Assembly (NCBI GenBank): GCA_023974075.1
Contig: CM043788.1
Coordinates: 13,792,188-13,856,187, forward strand
Length of the DNA: 64,000 nt
Reading direction: 5' to 3'
Source of the DNA: Chaenocephalus aceratus
Lineage: Eukaryota > Chordata > Actinopteri > Perciformes > Channichthyidae
Shown: piece by piece, positions 1 to 11,214 of the stretch
Position numbering within the stretch: position 1 is the first letter of the stretch
Layout: each line of letters begins with the position of its first letter
The notes under the pieces: model-generated
The model's database searches: none
Told to the model about the DNA's origin: nothing
Seen by the model: the letters and a program-made list of their open reading frames with translations, nothing else
Position numbers and translations under genes: made by a program

Positions 1-62
1 ATCTGCACTGCCATAACTACACTGTAGCTACTGTGCATATGACAATAAAGCCTTTGCAATTT
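1..62 (-). repeat. Edge of a dispersed teleost repeat (truncated by window start)
   Basis: The reverse complement reads GCTTTATTGTCATATGCACA and then a GTAGCTACAGTGTAGTTATG-like stretch. The same sequence recurs on the plus strand at 47395-47460 and, diverged, at 13900-13990 and 5555-5600. Repeated occurrence in the window is the evidence; the superfamily is not clear. Confidence 0.6.
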
Positions 63-997
63 GAAAATATAATTTTAAGGGAATAAATATAGAGAACTAC
101 TCAAGTTCTTATTTGGTGATTAAAAACATTCTGACAGCTTTAAAATGAATCAGCATGTCTGCAATAATGTCATTAAATCAAGATTATTTCAAAAGTTCAA
201 GTCCAAACATTTTCTGTTTAAAATAAAAAAAACACAATTACTTACTTTTAATGTACCACAGATATTATACACATTGTTCTAACTCTTCATTTTAGCTTTA
301 ATTTTGGAAAATAAAGTAAAAATAAAGAATTCCAAGACCTAATGTTTATATTGTTGCAGATGTACAATAAATAGAAATATCCAATATGTCTAGTGCATTA
401 CTTATAATATCCTGAGTTTAAACAATACTTTACTGTATATATTGCATCCATGTTTTAGAGGATACATAAATTAAAGACAATTTCTGATTTTATAATAAAA
501 TCAACAATATCATAAAATGATAATTATTGATATTACGCCCACAATTATTTGTAGCAACCAGGCTTCCATGAGACCATATTACTTTATAATATTCAACAAA
601 GATGATCTCCTGTAATGTGAATTATTCTAAATATGACAGGTGTCTGCTCCCATATTTTGAGAGATGCTGTTCCACATCCTGTCACTTCCTCCCTCTCCTC
701 CTCCGCCTCCCCCTATGGGTCAGTTTGCTGAGGGCAGCAGTTTTAGGACGTCCTGTGAGCGCTTGGGTAAACCCGGCTCTATATATATGCAAATCTTATT
801 CATTCCCCTTCCAGAGCGTAATTGACAATCTATGAGCGTTATTGATCAACATGAGGATGTCTCCATACACAGCTGACTGTGTGGATGTGTGTGTTTATCT
901 GTTTATGTGTGTCTTTAGAGACTTTTAATTTGGTTAAAATAGGGGGGAAAAGACCCTGAGGTAATCTAAAGAAACATACCTGTGTGTACCTGTCAGA

Positions 998-1000
<3 letters not shown>
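63..1000. other. AT-rich non-coding stretch, no feature recognised
   Basis: The sequence is AT-rich with short homopolymers. The 77-codon open frame at 602-835 has no recognisable domain and no splice-site context. Nothing else is supported. Confidence 0.5.

Positions 1001-1068
<68 letters not shown>
1001..1068. repeat. (TG)34 microsatellite
   Basis: This is an uninterrupted run of 34 TG units. Open frames over it (polyHis-Thr on the minus strand) are artefacts of the repeat. Confidence 0.98.
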
Positions 1069-1069
<1 letters not shown>

Positions 1070-1640
1070 TATTAGCATTCTTTCTTCAGGTAATTTTTAA
1101 TGATTAACCGGTATTAAGTGTACTTTCCTTTATTAGGAGCTGTTGTCTCATTGTAACCTTGTTTGAACCAAAATGCCCTGTTGGCTACTTGAGACCAGAA
1201 ATGTGCAGAACGTAGAAGAAGAGAGAAAGAAGAAGGAAAGCAGAGGATTGCTTGAACATCAAGTTTAGATTGGAGTTACATGCATAAGTAGGCCTGCATT
1301 TAAAGCAACATTAAGTAACTCCTAAGACACCTTCAAAACAAGAGTCTCTCTATCAGTCCCACTCTGTGGCACAAGCACCTGTTCTTGCACTGTGAAAACT
1401 TAAGTCAGTATTAATATTCAATTGGAAAAAACTACACTTTTATCCTCAGTGATTTAAAAAGTTTACTTGTTGAAAAATAACCGCTAACTGCTGCTAATAA
1501 CAGCTGCCGTAAGCTAGCTGGCTGTTAGCTCAGTTAGCCAGGACTGGGAGCTTGGAGCGCTCAATGAGTAGGGGGTGTTGGTGTTTACACCTTATATATG
1601 CAGTCTATAGTTTACAAGGCAGTAGTCTATATTAAACTGA
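1069..1640. other. Non-coding stretch upstream of the LINE
   Basis: There is no open frame or RNA gene. The sequence around 1490-1560 (CTAACTGCTGCTAATAACAG, then TAGCTAGCTGG/CTGTTAGCTCAG motifs) is low in complexity. Confidence 0.4.
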
Positions 1641-1943
1641 ATTCAATAACTTGTTTGTTCGACCCTCTCTGAAGAACCAGCACCTTACCGTGGTAGAGAG
1701 GTTTGTGTGCCCTGATGAACCTGGGGGCTGTGTTGTCTGGAACCTTGTGTTCCTGGTAGGGTCTCCCATGGCAAATTGGTCTCAGGCAAGGGGCCAGACT
1801 AAGATTGGTTCAAAAGACCTCATGAAAGAAACAAGAACAAGAAGTGAGGATACCCGGCCCGGAGGAAGCCCGGGGTCCCTTTCTGGAGCCAGGCCCAGAA
1901 GGAGGACTCGTCGGCGAGCGTCTGGTGGCCGGGCTTGCCTCTG

Positions 1944-2035
1944 GGTACCTTGCAACTGCCTCTGGAGTCCCCCGGGATTTGTTATCCCGGGGGATTTGTT
2001 ATCCCGGGGGACTCCAGAGGCAGTTGCAAGGTACC
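1944..2035. repeat. Perfect foldback (35-bp arms) at the LINE deletion junction
   Basis: Arms 1944-1978 and 2001-2035 are exact reverse complements, beginning GGTACCTTGCAACTGCCTCT. The 22-bp centre consists of repeated GATTTGTTATCCCGGG. It sits exactly where the endonuclease region should start. Confidence 0.9.
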
Positions 2036-3760
2036 GACAGGCCCAAAGGGCAGCAGCCTCATCCGTGGCCGAGGCAAATCAGCGGGTGTGGGAGAAGTTC
2101 GGAGAAGGACTTTCGGGCGGCACCAAAGTTGTTCTGGAAAACTGTCCGACACCTCAGGAGGGGGAAGCAGGGAACCATCCAAGCTGTGTACAGTAAGGAT
2201 GGGACGTTGTTGACCTCAACTGATGGAGTGTTAGGGCGTTGGAAGGAACACTTTGAGGAACTCCTGAACCCGACAACTCCGCCCTCTATGTTAGAGGCAG
2301 AGCTGGAGTATGACGGGGGGTCAACACCAATCTCCCGGGGGGAGGTCACTGAGGTCGTCAATCAACTCCACAGTGGCAAAGCCCCGGGGGTGGATGAGAT
2401 CCGCCCGGAAATGCTGAAGGCTCTGGTGTTGAGGGACTGTCATGGTTGACACGTCTCATCAACGTTGCGTGGAAGTCGGAAACAGTACCGAAGGAGTGGC
2501 AGACCGGGGTGGTGGTTCCCCTTTTTAAAAAGGGGGATCAGAGGGTGTGTGCCAATTACAGAGGCATCACACTACTCAGCCTCCCCGGGAAAGTTTACTC
2601 TAAGGTAAACTTAGAGTAAACTTTGAGGGTCTTGAGGGTCAGGCCGATTGTCGAACCTCAGATTGAGGAGGAACAATGCGGATTCCGTCCTGGTCGTGGA
2701 ACGACGGATCAGCTTTTTACTCTCGCAAGATCCTGGAGGGGGCCTGGGACTACGCTTATCCGGTCTACATGTGTTTTGTAGACTTGGAGAAGGCGTATGA
2801 CCGAGTTCCCAGGGAGTTACTGTGGGAGGTGCTGCGGGAGTATGGGGTGAGTGAGTCTCTACTCAGGGCCATCCAATCTCTGTACTCCCAAAGCGAGAGC
2901 TGTGTCCGGGTCCTCGGCAGTAAGTCGGACCCTTTTCCGGTGAGGGTTGGCCTCCGCCAGGGCTGCGCTTTGTCACCAATCCTGTTTGTAATATACATGG
3001 ATCGGATTTCGAGGCGTAGTCGTGGGGGAGGGGGTCTGCAGTTCGGTGGACTAAGGATTGCACCACTGCTTTTTGCAGATGATGTGGTTCGAATGGCTTC
3101 ATCGGTCTGTGACCTTCAGCACTCACTGGATCGGTTCGCAACCGAGTGTGAAGCGGCTGGGATGAGGATCAGCACCTCCAAATCTGAGGCCATGGTTCTC
3201 AGCAGGAAACCGATGGACTGTCCACTCCAAGTAGGGAATGAGTCCTTACCCCAAGTGAAGGAGTTCAAGTATCTCGGGGTCTTGTTCTCGAGTGAGGGAA
3301 CAATGGAGCGTGAGATGGGCCGGAGAATCAGAGCAGCGGGAGCGGTACTGCAGTCGCTTTACCGCACCGTTGTGACGAAAAGGGAGCTGAGCCAGAAGGC
3401 AAAGCTCTCTGTCTACCGGGCCATTTTCGTTCCTACCCTCACCTATGGTCATGAAGGATGGGTCATGACCGAAAGAACGAGATCGCGGATACAAGTGGCG
3501 GAGATGGGTTTTCTCCGCAGGGTGGCTGGTGTCTCCCTTAGGGATAAGGTGAGAAGTTCGGTCATCAGGGAGGGACTCGGAGTTGAGCCGCTCCTCCTTC
3601 GCGTCGAAAGGAGCAGTTGAGGTGGTTCGGGCACCTAGTTAGGATGCCACCTGGGCGCCTCCCTAGGGAGGTGTTCCAGGCACGTCCAGCTGGGAAGAGA
3701 CCAAGGGGTAGACCTAGGACCAGGGTTATATCTCTTCGCTGGCCTGGGAGCGCCTTGGGA
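2036..3760 (+). pseudogene. Reverse transcriptase of the LINE (broken)
   Basis: This would copy the element's RNA into DNA at the insertion site. The frame starting near 2206 gives DGTLLTSTDGVLGRWKEHFE and GEVTEVVNQLHSGKAPGVDE, the N-terminal RT region. Fingers and palm follow at 2676-3620 with both catalytic aspartates present in LLFADDVV (about 3066-3090). The C-terminal region continues in another frame at 3617-3760 (RWFGHLVRMPPGRLPREVFQ). Breaks: a missing G near 2430 compared with 45682, a short palindromic insertion at 2591-2623, and a missing C near 3613 that produces an early stop. Not functional as it stands; no endonuclease domain is found. Confidence 0.85.
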
Positions 3761-3861
3761 TCCCCCAGTCAGAGCTGGTTGATGTCGCCAGGGAAAAGAA
3801 AGTTTGGGGCTCTCTGCTGGAACTGCTACCCCCGCGACCCGACCACGGATAAGCGGGAGAA

Positions 3862-3902
3862 GATGGATGGATGGATGGATGGATGGATTGATGGATGGAT
3901 GG
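3862..3902 (+). repeat. GGAT tandem repeat, LINE 3' tail
   Basis: About ten GGAT units with one GATT variant follow the C-terminal coding region directly. This matches the tandem-repeat 3' end of Rex3/RTE elements. Confidence 0.9.
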
Positions 3903-3933
3903 TTTGTTCGACAGTTGGTAATTGTCTTTCACA

Positions 3934-5649
3934 GACAACCCAGTCTCACGGCATTTCGTGTTATAGACATTTAATCTATTGATTCGTGTTCACCAACACG
4001 ATTTCCCCCTTTTTTTTGTGTCACACAGAACGATTTTAAAAGCAATGTATTTCTATTGGTAGTATGTTTCGTGCCTGCAGCACGTCTTTTTGTCCGGTCG
4101 GGTCTTGGAAGACAGGAAGCTGTGTGGTTCATTAAAACATTTTCTTACTTATTATCAAGCCACGATTATTGTTTTTATTTTAAATTGTATAATGTCGGAC
4201 TTTTTTTGCCGTCTGTGAGGAAAAGAAATGGGACTTGGAGCCTCAAAATACTGGAATCTGTATTTTTTTAAATCTTTTTTTCCTTCTAATTTGTTATTCT
4301 TTTCTAAATAACACACTTTTATTTACTCAACAATAACACACAATTATCCTTGTTTTTATTTATTTGTTTAATTCCATAATCTCGGGCTTTTTTGGCGTCC
4401 GTCAGGAACTGAATTTCAAAAAAAAATAACCGGAAACAGACGTAGGCCTATAAGGGACATTTCGAGCATCATTGGGATACACAGCCACTGAACTGATTAC
4501 CCAAGATCCTCAGCTATGGTTTAAGCTCGGTGATTGGATGTTTTAGCCGCAATGCACGTTGGGATATGGTGTTAATGCGATATGAAATCCGAAAACATTT
4601 CGGAGTTTAGGATGGCTGAAGACACTACACTACCCATAATATAATGTATGATGTACTTTATTGTTTTATGTTTCATGTGGAACCTATATGCTGCAAGTCT
4701 CCCTTGAAAAAGAGAACTATGATCTCAATGGGACCAATCTCGTTAAATAAAGGTTTGAAATGAAAATGAAATAATCCTAGCTATCATTTGGGACTACAGT
4801 CCCTGTGATTAATCCTCAAGCTCTGGGATTGGATGTTGGAGTGGCAGTGCGCCAAGGTTACGCCGAGCGTCAAACAGCTCTTTGAAATCGAACGAAACCA
4901 CGGCAGACTATCCAAAACTGGACTCGAACGCCCCCCCAGAACTACACATGCTGGCTATTGTGTTTCGCAAAATGTTCTATTTATATATACAGTCTATAGT
5001 TCTATGGCACATCTCTACTGGGAATTGTAGTTTTAAAAGACGTTTTCGTTTTTCCCAAAACTAGAAGTTGACAGTATTAAACTGTGTACAGCCCTGGAGA
5101 TTTAGGCGATAGGAAACACATTGGTGTGTACAAATTTAAAACATGTAATTACTAAATGGGTGAAAATAGCCTGTATCCATAATGGGCAGCATTAATATAT
5201 ACCCACATGACAGCTCATTGTTACTTTGTAATTCTACTCCACTACAATTCAGAGGTTAACCTGGTATTTTTACTCCACTACATTTATTTTAGTTACTTTG
5301 CAGATTCTGATTAATGATGTGAAATATAAACAACCCTTAAAGCAGACTTTAGTTACACCTGAGTAAAATTCAGGGAAAGGTGATTGTCAAGTGCCAACAA
5401 TCAGGAGAGATATTTGATAGTTGGTGCTTGAGAAGACTAAACATTTATCTGCAGATCCCTATAAAGTATATTCATTACTCGTTATTCTTTACTAATAGTT
5501 AATTAAAGACTGTATATAATGGCTATTTTGCACATCCCTTTCAATATTTTCTAAGGTTTATTGACATATCATTTCCACAACTAATTCAATAACGTGCAAT
5601 AGATTAAATGTCTTGACTATAACACGAAATGCTGTGAGACTGGGTTGTC
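3934..5649 (+). mobile_element. Non-autonomous DNA element with TIRs (GACAACCCAGTCTCAC)
   Basis: The left end GACAACCCAGTCTCACGGCA at 3934 is matched by its inverted complement ending at 5649. Inverted similarity continues inward through ATTTCGTGTTATAG and ATTTAATCTATT for roughly 45 bp. There is no transposase frame. The interior (about 4190-5560) recurs at 12840-13890, and parts of it on the opposite strand at 15020-15560 and at 63100-63330. No clear TSD was found, so the superfamily is left open. Confidence 0.65.
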
Positions 5650-6186
5650 ACAGAGGGTATGTACGTAAAATTGATATAATCTGTGTTGATATAAACTCAT
5701 TGCTCTAGCACAGTTTGTACTACAACTTATTTGACTAAATTCATTTTATGGTTGTTTGTTTTCTTTACAATACTTTCATTCCTTTATCCCTTATTTCTTT
5801 CTTTACTTTCACCTCCCTTCCTTCTTAGTGTCACTCATCTCTCCCTTAACTCTACTGGCAATAAGACTGTTAAACTGAACTGCTGAAACAATTTCATAAC
5901 ATTCATCTGCTACTTAGTAATTATTTATCTAATATATCATTCCAATAACTTGTATATAGACTCGTATTGCACTACTCCACTTGTTTTTTTTTCTCTCACT
6001 TTTTTTTAAAACTATTTTTCTTTTTGTATTACTTTTAATAGTATATTTTAATATTGTTTTAATATTGTCTGCTAATCTGTATTATTGTGTTGCATTGTTG
6101 GAGAAGCCTGTGACCTAAGATTTTCAATGACATAATTACTCTGTTGCTATGTTAGTTTGACAATAAAGAACCTTGAACCCTTGAAC
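5500..6186. repeat. Dispersed repeat with inverted ends (ATTGACATATCA / TTGACAATAAAG)
   Basis: AAGGTTTATTGACATATCAT near 5552 and the inverted TTAGTTTGACAATAAAGAAC near 6150 resemble the two ends of the family seen at 1-62, 13886 and 47395. The middle is AT-rich and non-coding. Its left part overlaps the right end of the preceding element. Confidence 0.45.
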
Positions 6187-7880
6187 CTACTGTCTTTTTT
6201 AATTTCTCTTCTCTTTCTTTTACTAATCTTTACTCATTAACTACCGTTACTTGTTTAATTTCCAGATAGTCTAACGCCATGAAAATAACCCCAAACTCCA
6301 AGCTTTATCTTAAATAATAAATTGAATACAGGAATTTAGCTCAAGGCTCATGTCTTATATTGTCACATTGAGTCTTTCTGTACCATTGAAATAAATAAAA
6401 GAAACCATTTCAACTAGCAGCTGCTGTGATCTAAAATGTGGGTAACATGCTTTCATTATCCTCTGTAATCTACTTTGTTTCAGGCTGTGTGCTGTATGCC
6501 TGTTCAGTAACTTGAACATATGTTAGGACTGTGCTGTGTGAGTGTGTTTTCACATCTGTGCATTTAGCACTCATCTTGCGAACTTGCCCTCTCAGCAAAA
6601 GCAGCTTCATGTAGAACAAGAAACGTAGATATATGTGCACACAAACAAAACTGTGTGTGTGTGAGTGTTCCCATGTGTGTGATCACATGAAGAGGAGTAG
6701 GCGATAGGTATTTACCGGCTGACCAGTGTCTCACTGACAGATTGAGATTGGGGGGCTTTCGGCACACGGAGGATTTATGGGTGCTCTGACGTCGCTTTGC
6801 TCCTAAATTACAGCGGGGCTGGGAACAATGAGATGGCCTGAGAATCAGGTCCGATGCTCTGAACCTCCCCTGGGGTTAACAGTCCCTGACTCACCCACTT
6901 CATTTTACACCTCCAACCAGCAGCTCATCTTCTTTTCCAGCTCAGAGAGAAGGGAGGAGGGGAAAATCGCTTTTTCTTTCAAATATATTTATTTTCCCTG
7001 CACAGAGATACAAATCAGATCGCATACATTTATAAAGAAAAGGCAACAATTTCCTCTTCCCTATGAATCAAACTATGACCAACTAAATTATACGTTTCCT
7101 CCACGATTATTATCATAATTTCTCCAGATTTCCATCCTGCTGCTATGCCCTCACTCTGCAGACGGCTGGTGATGTTCGTCCCCCCTGCAGGGCTGGAGAT
7201 GGGCCACCTTCATCGATTTCACACACCCAAAGCACAGTTAAAGAGGAGAGAAAACAGCTGTCCACTTTCATGTGTGAATGTGTGTTTCCGTCTTTATGTG
7301 CAATGGAACCTCTCGTGAGCAAAAACCGCACTGAGGTAGACGAGGATTTAGTAACCTGATAAAAGAGTGCATTTAAATTATGCACCCTTATGTAAATGGT
7401 TTGCATCTGATTACAGGACACGTGGTAATTCCTTGTTCAAAGGTTAAACTGTTATGGCCAATGATATGATTTCATTTGCTATAAGTGGTATTCCATATAT
7501 ATCTAGTTTATATGTGTCTCTACAGGAGTAGACAGACCGTATATCTGGTTACTTCTTTGACAACGAATCATTATTAATTTAGCCTACATGTTGAGAAAAT
7601 CGTCACGTACACGCAGGAAGTAGAGGTCTTCACGGGTCCTCTCAGTGAAAATCATTGCTGGTTAATAATGTGCTTTGCCTAAATGACTGCTTTTTTGATC
7701 AACAGCATTCATCCAAAGTGTTTTTGAATTTTGGGGATCAGTCTATTACAATTCGACGATGAAACCTTAATCACTTAGTTCGGATGTGTACGTCAGATTT
7801 TCTGATTGCAGCCTTGGGTCCATTGTATCTTAAACAACATCTTCTCCTAAACCTAACTAATTGGTTTTGTTTTAATTTAA
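6187..7880. other. Mostly unique non-coding sequence
   Basis: Several open frames shorter than 100 codons (for example 6828-7118 and 7143-7421) show no domain, no compositional shift and no convincing splice junctions. A short imperfect GT-rich stretch lies near 6650. Confidence 0.4.
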
Positions 7881-9067
7881 AGGAGCCCTATTATGCTAAT
7901 TTTAAGGTTCATATTTGAAAATAGTACCTCTATTGTGACATGTTTGCATGCTATAATGTTCAAAAAGGTCTTTATTTTTCTCAAACTGCCTGTGCTGTAG
8001 CAACTCTTTTCACCCTCTGTCTGAAAACAGAGCCCAGTCTGCTCCGATTGGTTAGCAGGCCTAGCAGGATTGGTCAACTGCTTATAGATGTCCCGCCCAT
8101 TAGACTATCACATGTGTTGGAGAGCTGGCTGATAGAAGCGCACGTGTTACTTAGGCCCCATTTACACGGAAACGGAAACGAAAATGAACCAAATTCGATA
8201 TCAACAAAGTCTTCCGCTCACACACAATGGGCTCAATAAACGTGTCCGTTCACACGAGACCGCTCGACCCACTGAAGACGCTGTAGTACATATGCCGGGC
8301 CTGTAAGTGGCGCTGTGCTTCTGCCACAAAATCACAAAAGCAGCGAAGAAGACTTCCCGAGCATGGTTGCCCTTCTGTTTATTCTCCACAGTGGATTTAG
8401 CAGCAGAGGTGGGGAGAGGCAGGGCTGTTTCTCTTTTTCTCACTCCCGAGGCAAGCGTGTGCTCTTGCTGTAAATCTCTCCGGTAGTCCACCAGCAGATG
8501 AAAAACACCCACCTCTTCGCCTCTTTCAAGGGACGAGGGAACCGTGCGGCAGTCAACATGTCCGTTAAAGTTTAAATGTTCCGGACAAAATTAGAAAAGT
8601 GCAGTTCAAAGGTCTTCTTTGTTTTTTATTGAGCTTTAAAAAATATTAATAATGACTCTATATAATAATATAAGAATAATACACGGAGTCTCTCTTTCCC
8701 TCCTCCTCTCCTGCGTGTCTCCGTCAGCAGCAGCTGATCTCTGATCTCTCTCCTGTCCGATTACACTTCACCCTCGGGTTTATGCCATATTGATCAAATC
8801 TAGCTGGAGGCTCCTGCTGGGTGCACTGTCCATTGAGATACCGGGACCTGGCTCGAACACTCGGTTGTTGTTGTTGTTGGCGAAACACATCAGCAATGAC
8901 GCGGGTGACACAGGGGTGAGCAGGTGAGGTGGGAGAGGCGGGGGGATATGGCGTATAGGGCGTACACACCCCCCAGAGCGTTCCGTCCGCAGATCTACCC
9001 ACCTTGGGACCCGTTATCGTTTCCTCCGCGGTTCTGTTACGGCCTTGTGTGAAAGAACCGTCTATAC

Positions 9068-11003
9068 CAGGCAGTGGCGAACCGTCAGGGCCTTCAAGGT
9101 ATTCAGAGAATACCCTGGAACACTCAGATAAAACAACACAAAATCGATGTAATTATATAAATAAAATGTCTATAAAATGAATAAATGAGAATCGTATCTG
9201 TGTTGTTGATCTGTAATATTACAGTGTTACGTTGATTGTTTGTCCTTCTCGGACCATGCACTACGCATTTCAGTGGTTTGTGTTAGAAAAGAAGCAACCA
9301 ATCAGATCTTGTTCTGGGTCTCTGGATAGAATATCCTTCAACAAGGTATTCTACATCCTTGATCGAATGCCCTGGCTGTTGCACTAAATGAGAGCGTACG
9401 TTTGGACTGACAGTTTGATCAACCAATCATATATTGATTTGTAGCCAATGGGCGTATTCTTTCAGTTTCCCTCGGTTCCAGGGTACTCTAGAAGGCCCGC
9501 TAGTTAACTGGCTCGGGACAGAGGATCTAGAATGCGACGAAGCAATTCATGCCGTTTTATTGTTTTTAACGTTAAAATGACAAGTGCAACAGGTGAAGAT
9601 GAAGTTGTTGCGGAATTGTTTGTGAGTACCCTTTTCAAGACGACAATTCAGTGAAAAGACGGACATTATAATGTTGCGGGGGCGGGAGGGGGGGAGGGCG
9701 GCGGCGGCGGGGTGTGTGTGTGTCTACAGAAGGTCCAGTTGTGATAGACACGGTTCGCCACTGATACCAGGGTTGGGCAAACTTTTTGGCTCGGGGGGCC
9801 ACTATGAGTTTTAAATTTGACAGACGGGCCGGGCCAGTAGCAGATCGGTAAACAAATATTTAGCTGTCCACTCCTCATTATACACTCGGCACTCAATGTT
9901 GAATTTTCTTTTCTTTGGTCCACTCATTGTTACAGATGCAGGTTCAAAGGTGAATTATTGCGTCATTGAGTCATCGTTTGCGTCATGACGTAACCGTTTA
10001 CGTGCCTTCTTATGACCCACACAGCGTTTTACGTCGCTGATTTTCTCCGCAACACCGCTCACAACAACATCAATAGAGGACTGCGTCGGGTAGTTTTTAA
10101 TTATACGAAGCCAGATTAAATTAAAGAACTACTTCTCCAACCTTGTACCTTTCTGTGCCGTGGTGTATTGTTTATTAATGTGGTTCAGCTTGCATTACCG
10201 CCCGCTGCAGTGCTGCTCGTCTACCGGAGTTTATTCTCCCGTTAACTCGCGGCAGCGGCCGCTGTAAAGTTTTCATTGTCTGACCGTCACACAAGCAGCT
10301 GATAAATATCCCCCATCCCCATAAGTGAATGTGTTTTAGTCTGAAAGCTGTTTGGCATCACAACGCTGTTATGAAAGTTTCTCTGGCATTCTACAGGTGA
10401 TGTTAGCTAAGCAGACTATCTTACTTGTTGCTATCATATTGTGGCATAAGACGTTTTCTACACGCATATTTTACTGGCGTAGTTTTTCGTTATGATTTTA
10501 CTTGTGATGGCCACATGTAGCCCATGTATTGATTCCATCCGATAGTTGCAATAATACAAAACAAAAGGAAAACGTCTGCCTCTTCACAATGGTCAATAGC
10601 AGTGAACGGATGGTCATTAAAGTAAGGTAAAATAAAACTGAATCACACTAAGCCTGGTTAGTGTTGCCTGACTTTATATAGGCCTAAGTGTTTTTATAAG
10701 TGTGGTCGCGTTCTAGTCACTTTTCTCAGCGCTACTACTTGTTTACAACTTGTATTCGCCGATCTTGCCGGGTTGCCGAGTGGGGCCAGCTGAGAGAATA
10801 GACCAGACTCCAGCAAAGATAAATTGTGTCTAGAGTGCGCCATCTAGTGGGATCAACTGAAATGCCGGGTATTGCAGGATAAAGGCAAAATTAATGCGGT
10901 CTTTACTATAATTTGGAAAATGTTGTTCCAATATTTGGCGGGCCGGATTCAAAAGCCCAACGGGCCGTATATGGCCCGCAGGCCTTAGTTTTTCCCATGC
11001 CTG
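9068..11003 (+). mobile_element. Non-autonomous hAT element, TSD GTCTATAC
   Basis: The left terminus CAGGGTTGGGCAAACTTTTT and right terminus (GTTTTTCCCATGCCTG, ending at 11003) are inverted. GTCTATAC lies directly outside both ends (9060-9067 and 11004-11011), the 8-bp TSD expected of hAT elements. Its first four bases (9068-9071) are separated from the rest (9768 onward) by another hAT insertion. The interior has no transposase frame. Confidence 0.88.
9072..9763 (+). mobile_element. Innermost hAT MITE, TSD ATACCAGG
   Basis: The termini CAGTGGCGAACCGT and ACGGTTCGCCACTG are perfect inverted repeats. ATACCAGG flanks both sides at 9064-9071 and 9764-9771. The target lay across the junction of the older hAT's TSD and terminus, so this insertion split that terminus. 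It is 692 bp, non-coding, with a G-rich run near 9678-9715. Confidence 0.92.
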
Positions 11004-11214
11004 GTCTATACGATAGAAAAAAGTAGCAGATACAACCCGAACCGTCTCCATGTAAACGGGGCCTTAGTGATGTCACTATGTAACGGAAGTAAAACAAAGG
11101 AGTACAATGGAGGTGCTTCAGGCAGGGGGGGAGTTTGTGGGAGATAACCTCCCGCTGGGAACTAAAAGCTATACAACACACTACAGGAAACGGAAAACCC
11201 AATAAGCATAATAG

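Larger units (their letters stand above)
1641..3902 (+). mobile_element. RTE-clade (Rex3-like) LINE, internally deleted and frameshifted
   Basis: The element carries a reverse-transcriptase region with the hallmark FVDLEKAYDRVPRELLWEVL, GLRQGCALSPILF and LLFADDVV motifs, a C-terminal WFGHLVRMPPGRLPR segment, and a very short 3' end made of GGAT tandem repeats. A GATG-type tail is the known signature of Rex3/RTE elements in fish. The 5' part (about 1641-1940) looks like the usual leader of these elements. The endonuclease region expected next is missing and a foldback sits at the junction (1944-2035). At least two 1-base deletions, near 2430 and 3613, break the frame. A related partial copy lies at 45657-46524. 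Assignment to RTE is firm; the exact family name is inferred. Confidence 0.88.
8154..11063 (+). mobile_element. Harbinger-like non-autonomous element with TTA TSD
   Basis: The left terminus GGCCCCATTTACACGGAAAC and right terminus (complement GGCCCCGTTTACATGGAGAC) form TIRs. TTA flanks both ends at 8151-8153 and 11064-11066. A 3-bp TWA TSD is typical of PIF/Harbinger elements. Net of the hAT insertions inside it, the element is about 960 bp. The 103-codon minus frame at 8201-8512 has no transposase or Myb-like motif that I recognise. Confidence 0.75.
7881..11214 (+). mobile_element. Outermost MITE of a four-level nest
   Basis: The left end AGGAGCCCTATTATGCT at 7881 and right end AGCATAATAG at 11205-11214 are the inverted ends of a type of short repeat common in teleosts. 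Its own sequence is only about 420 bp, because the element at 8154-11063 is inserted in it. The inverted match is short (10 bp: 7888-7897 versus 11205-11214), so this level is the least certain of the four. Confidence 0.5.

Noticed and set aside
6828..7118. 96-codon plus frame
   Set aside because: No recognisable motif; length is within chance expectation for 64 kb in six frames.
8201..8512. 103-codon minus frame inside the Harbinger-like element
   Set aside because: No helix-turn-helix, Myb or DDE motif is visible, and the element's size and composition suit a non-autonomous element.
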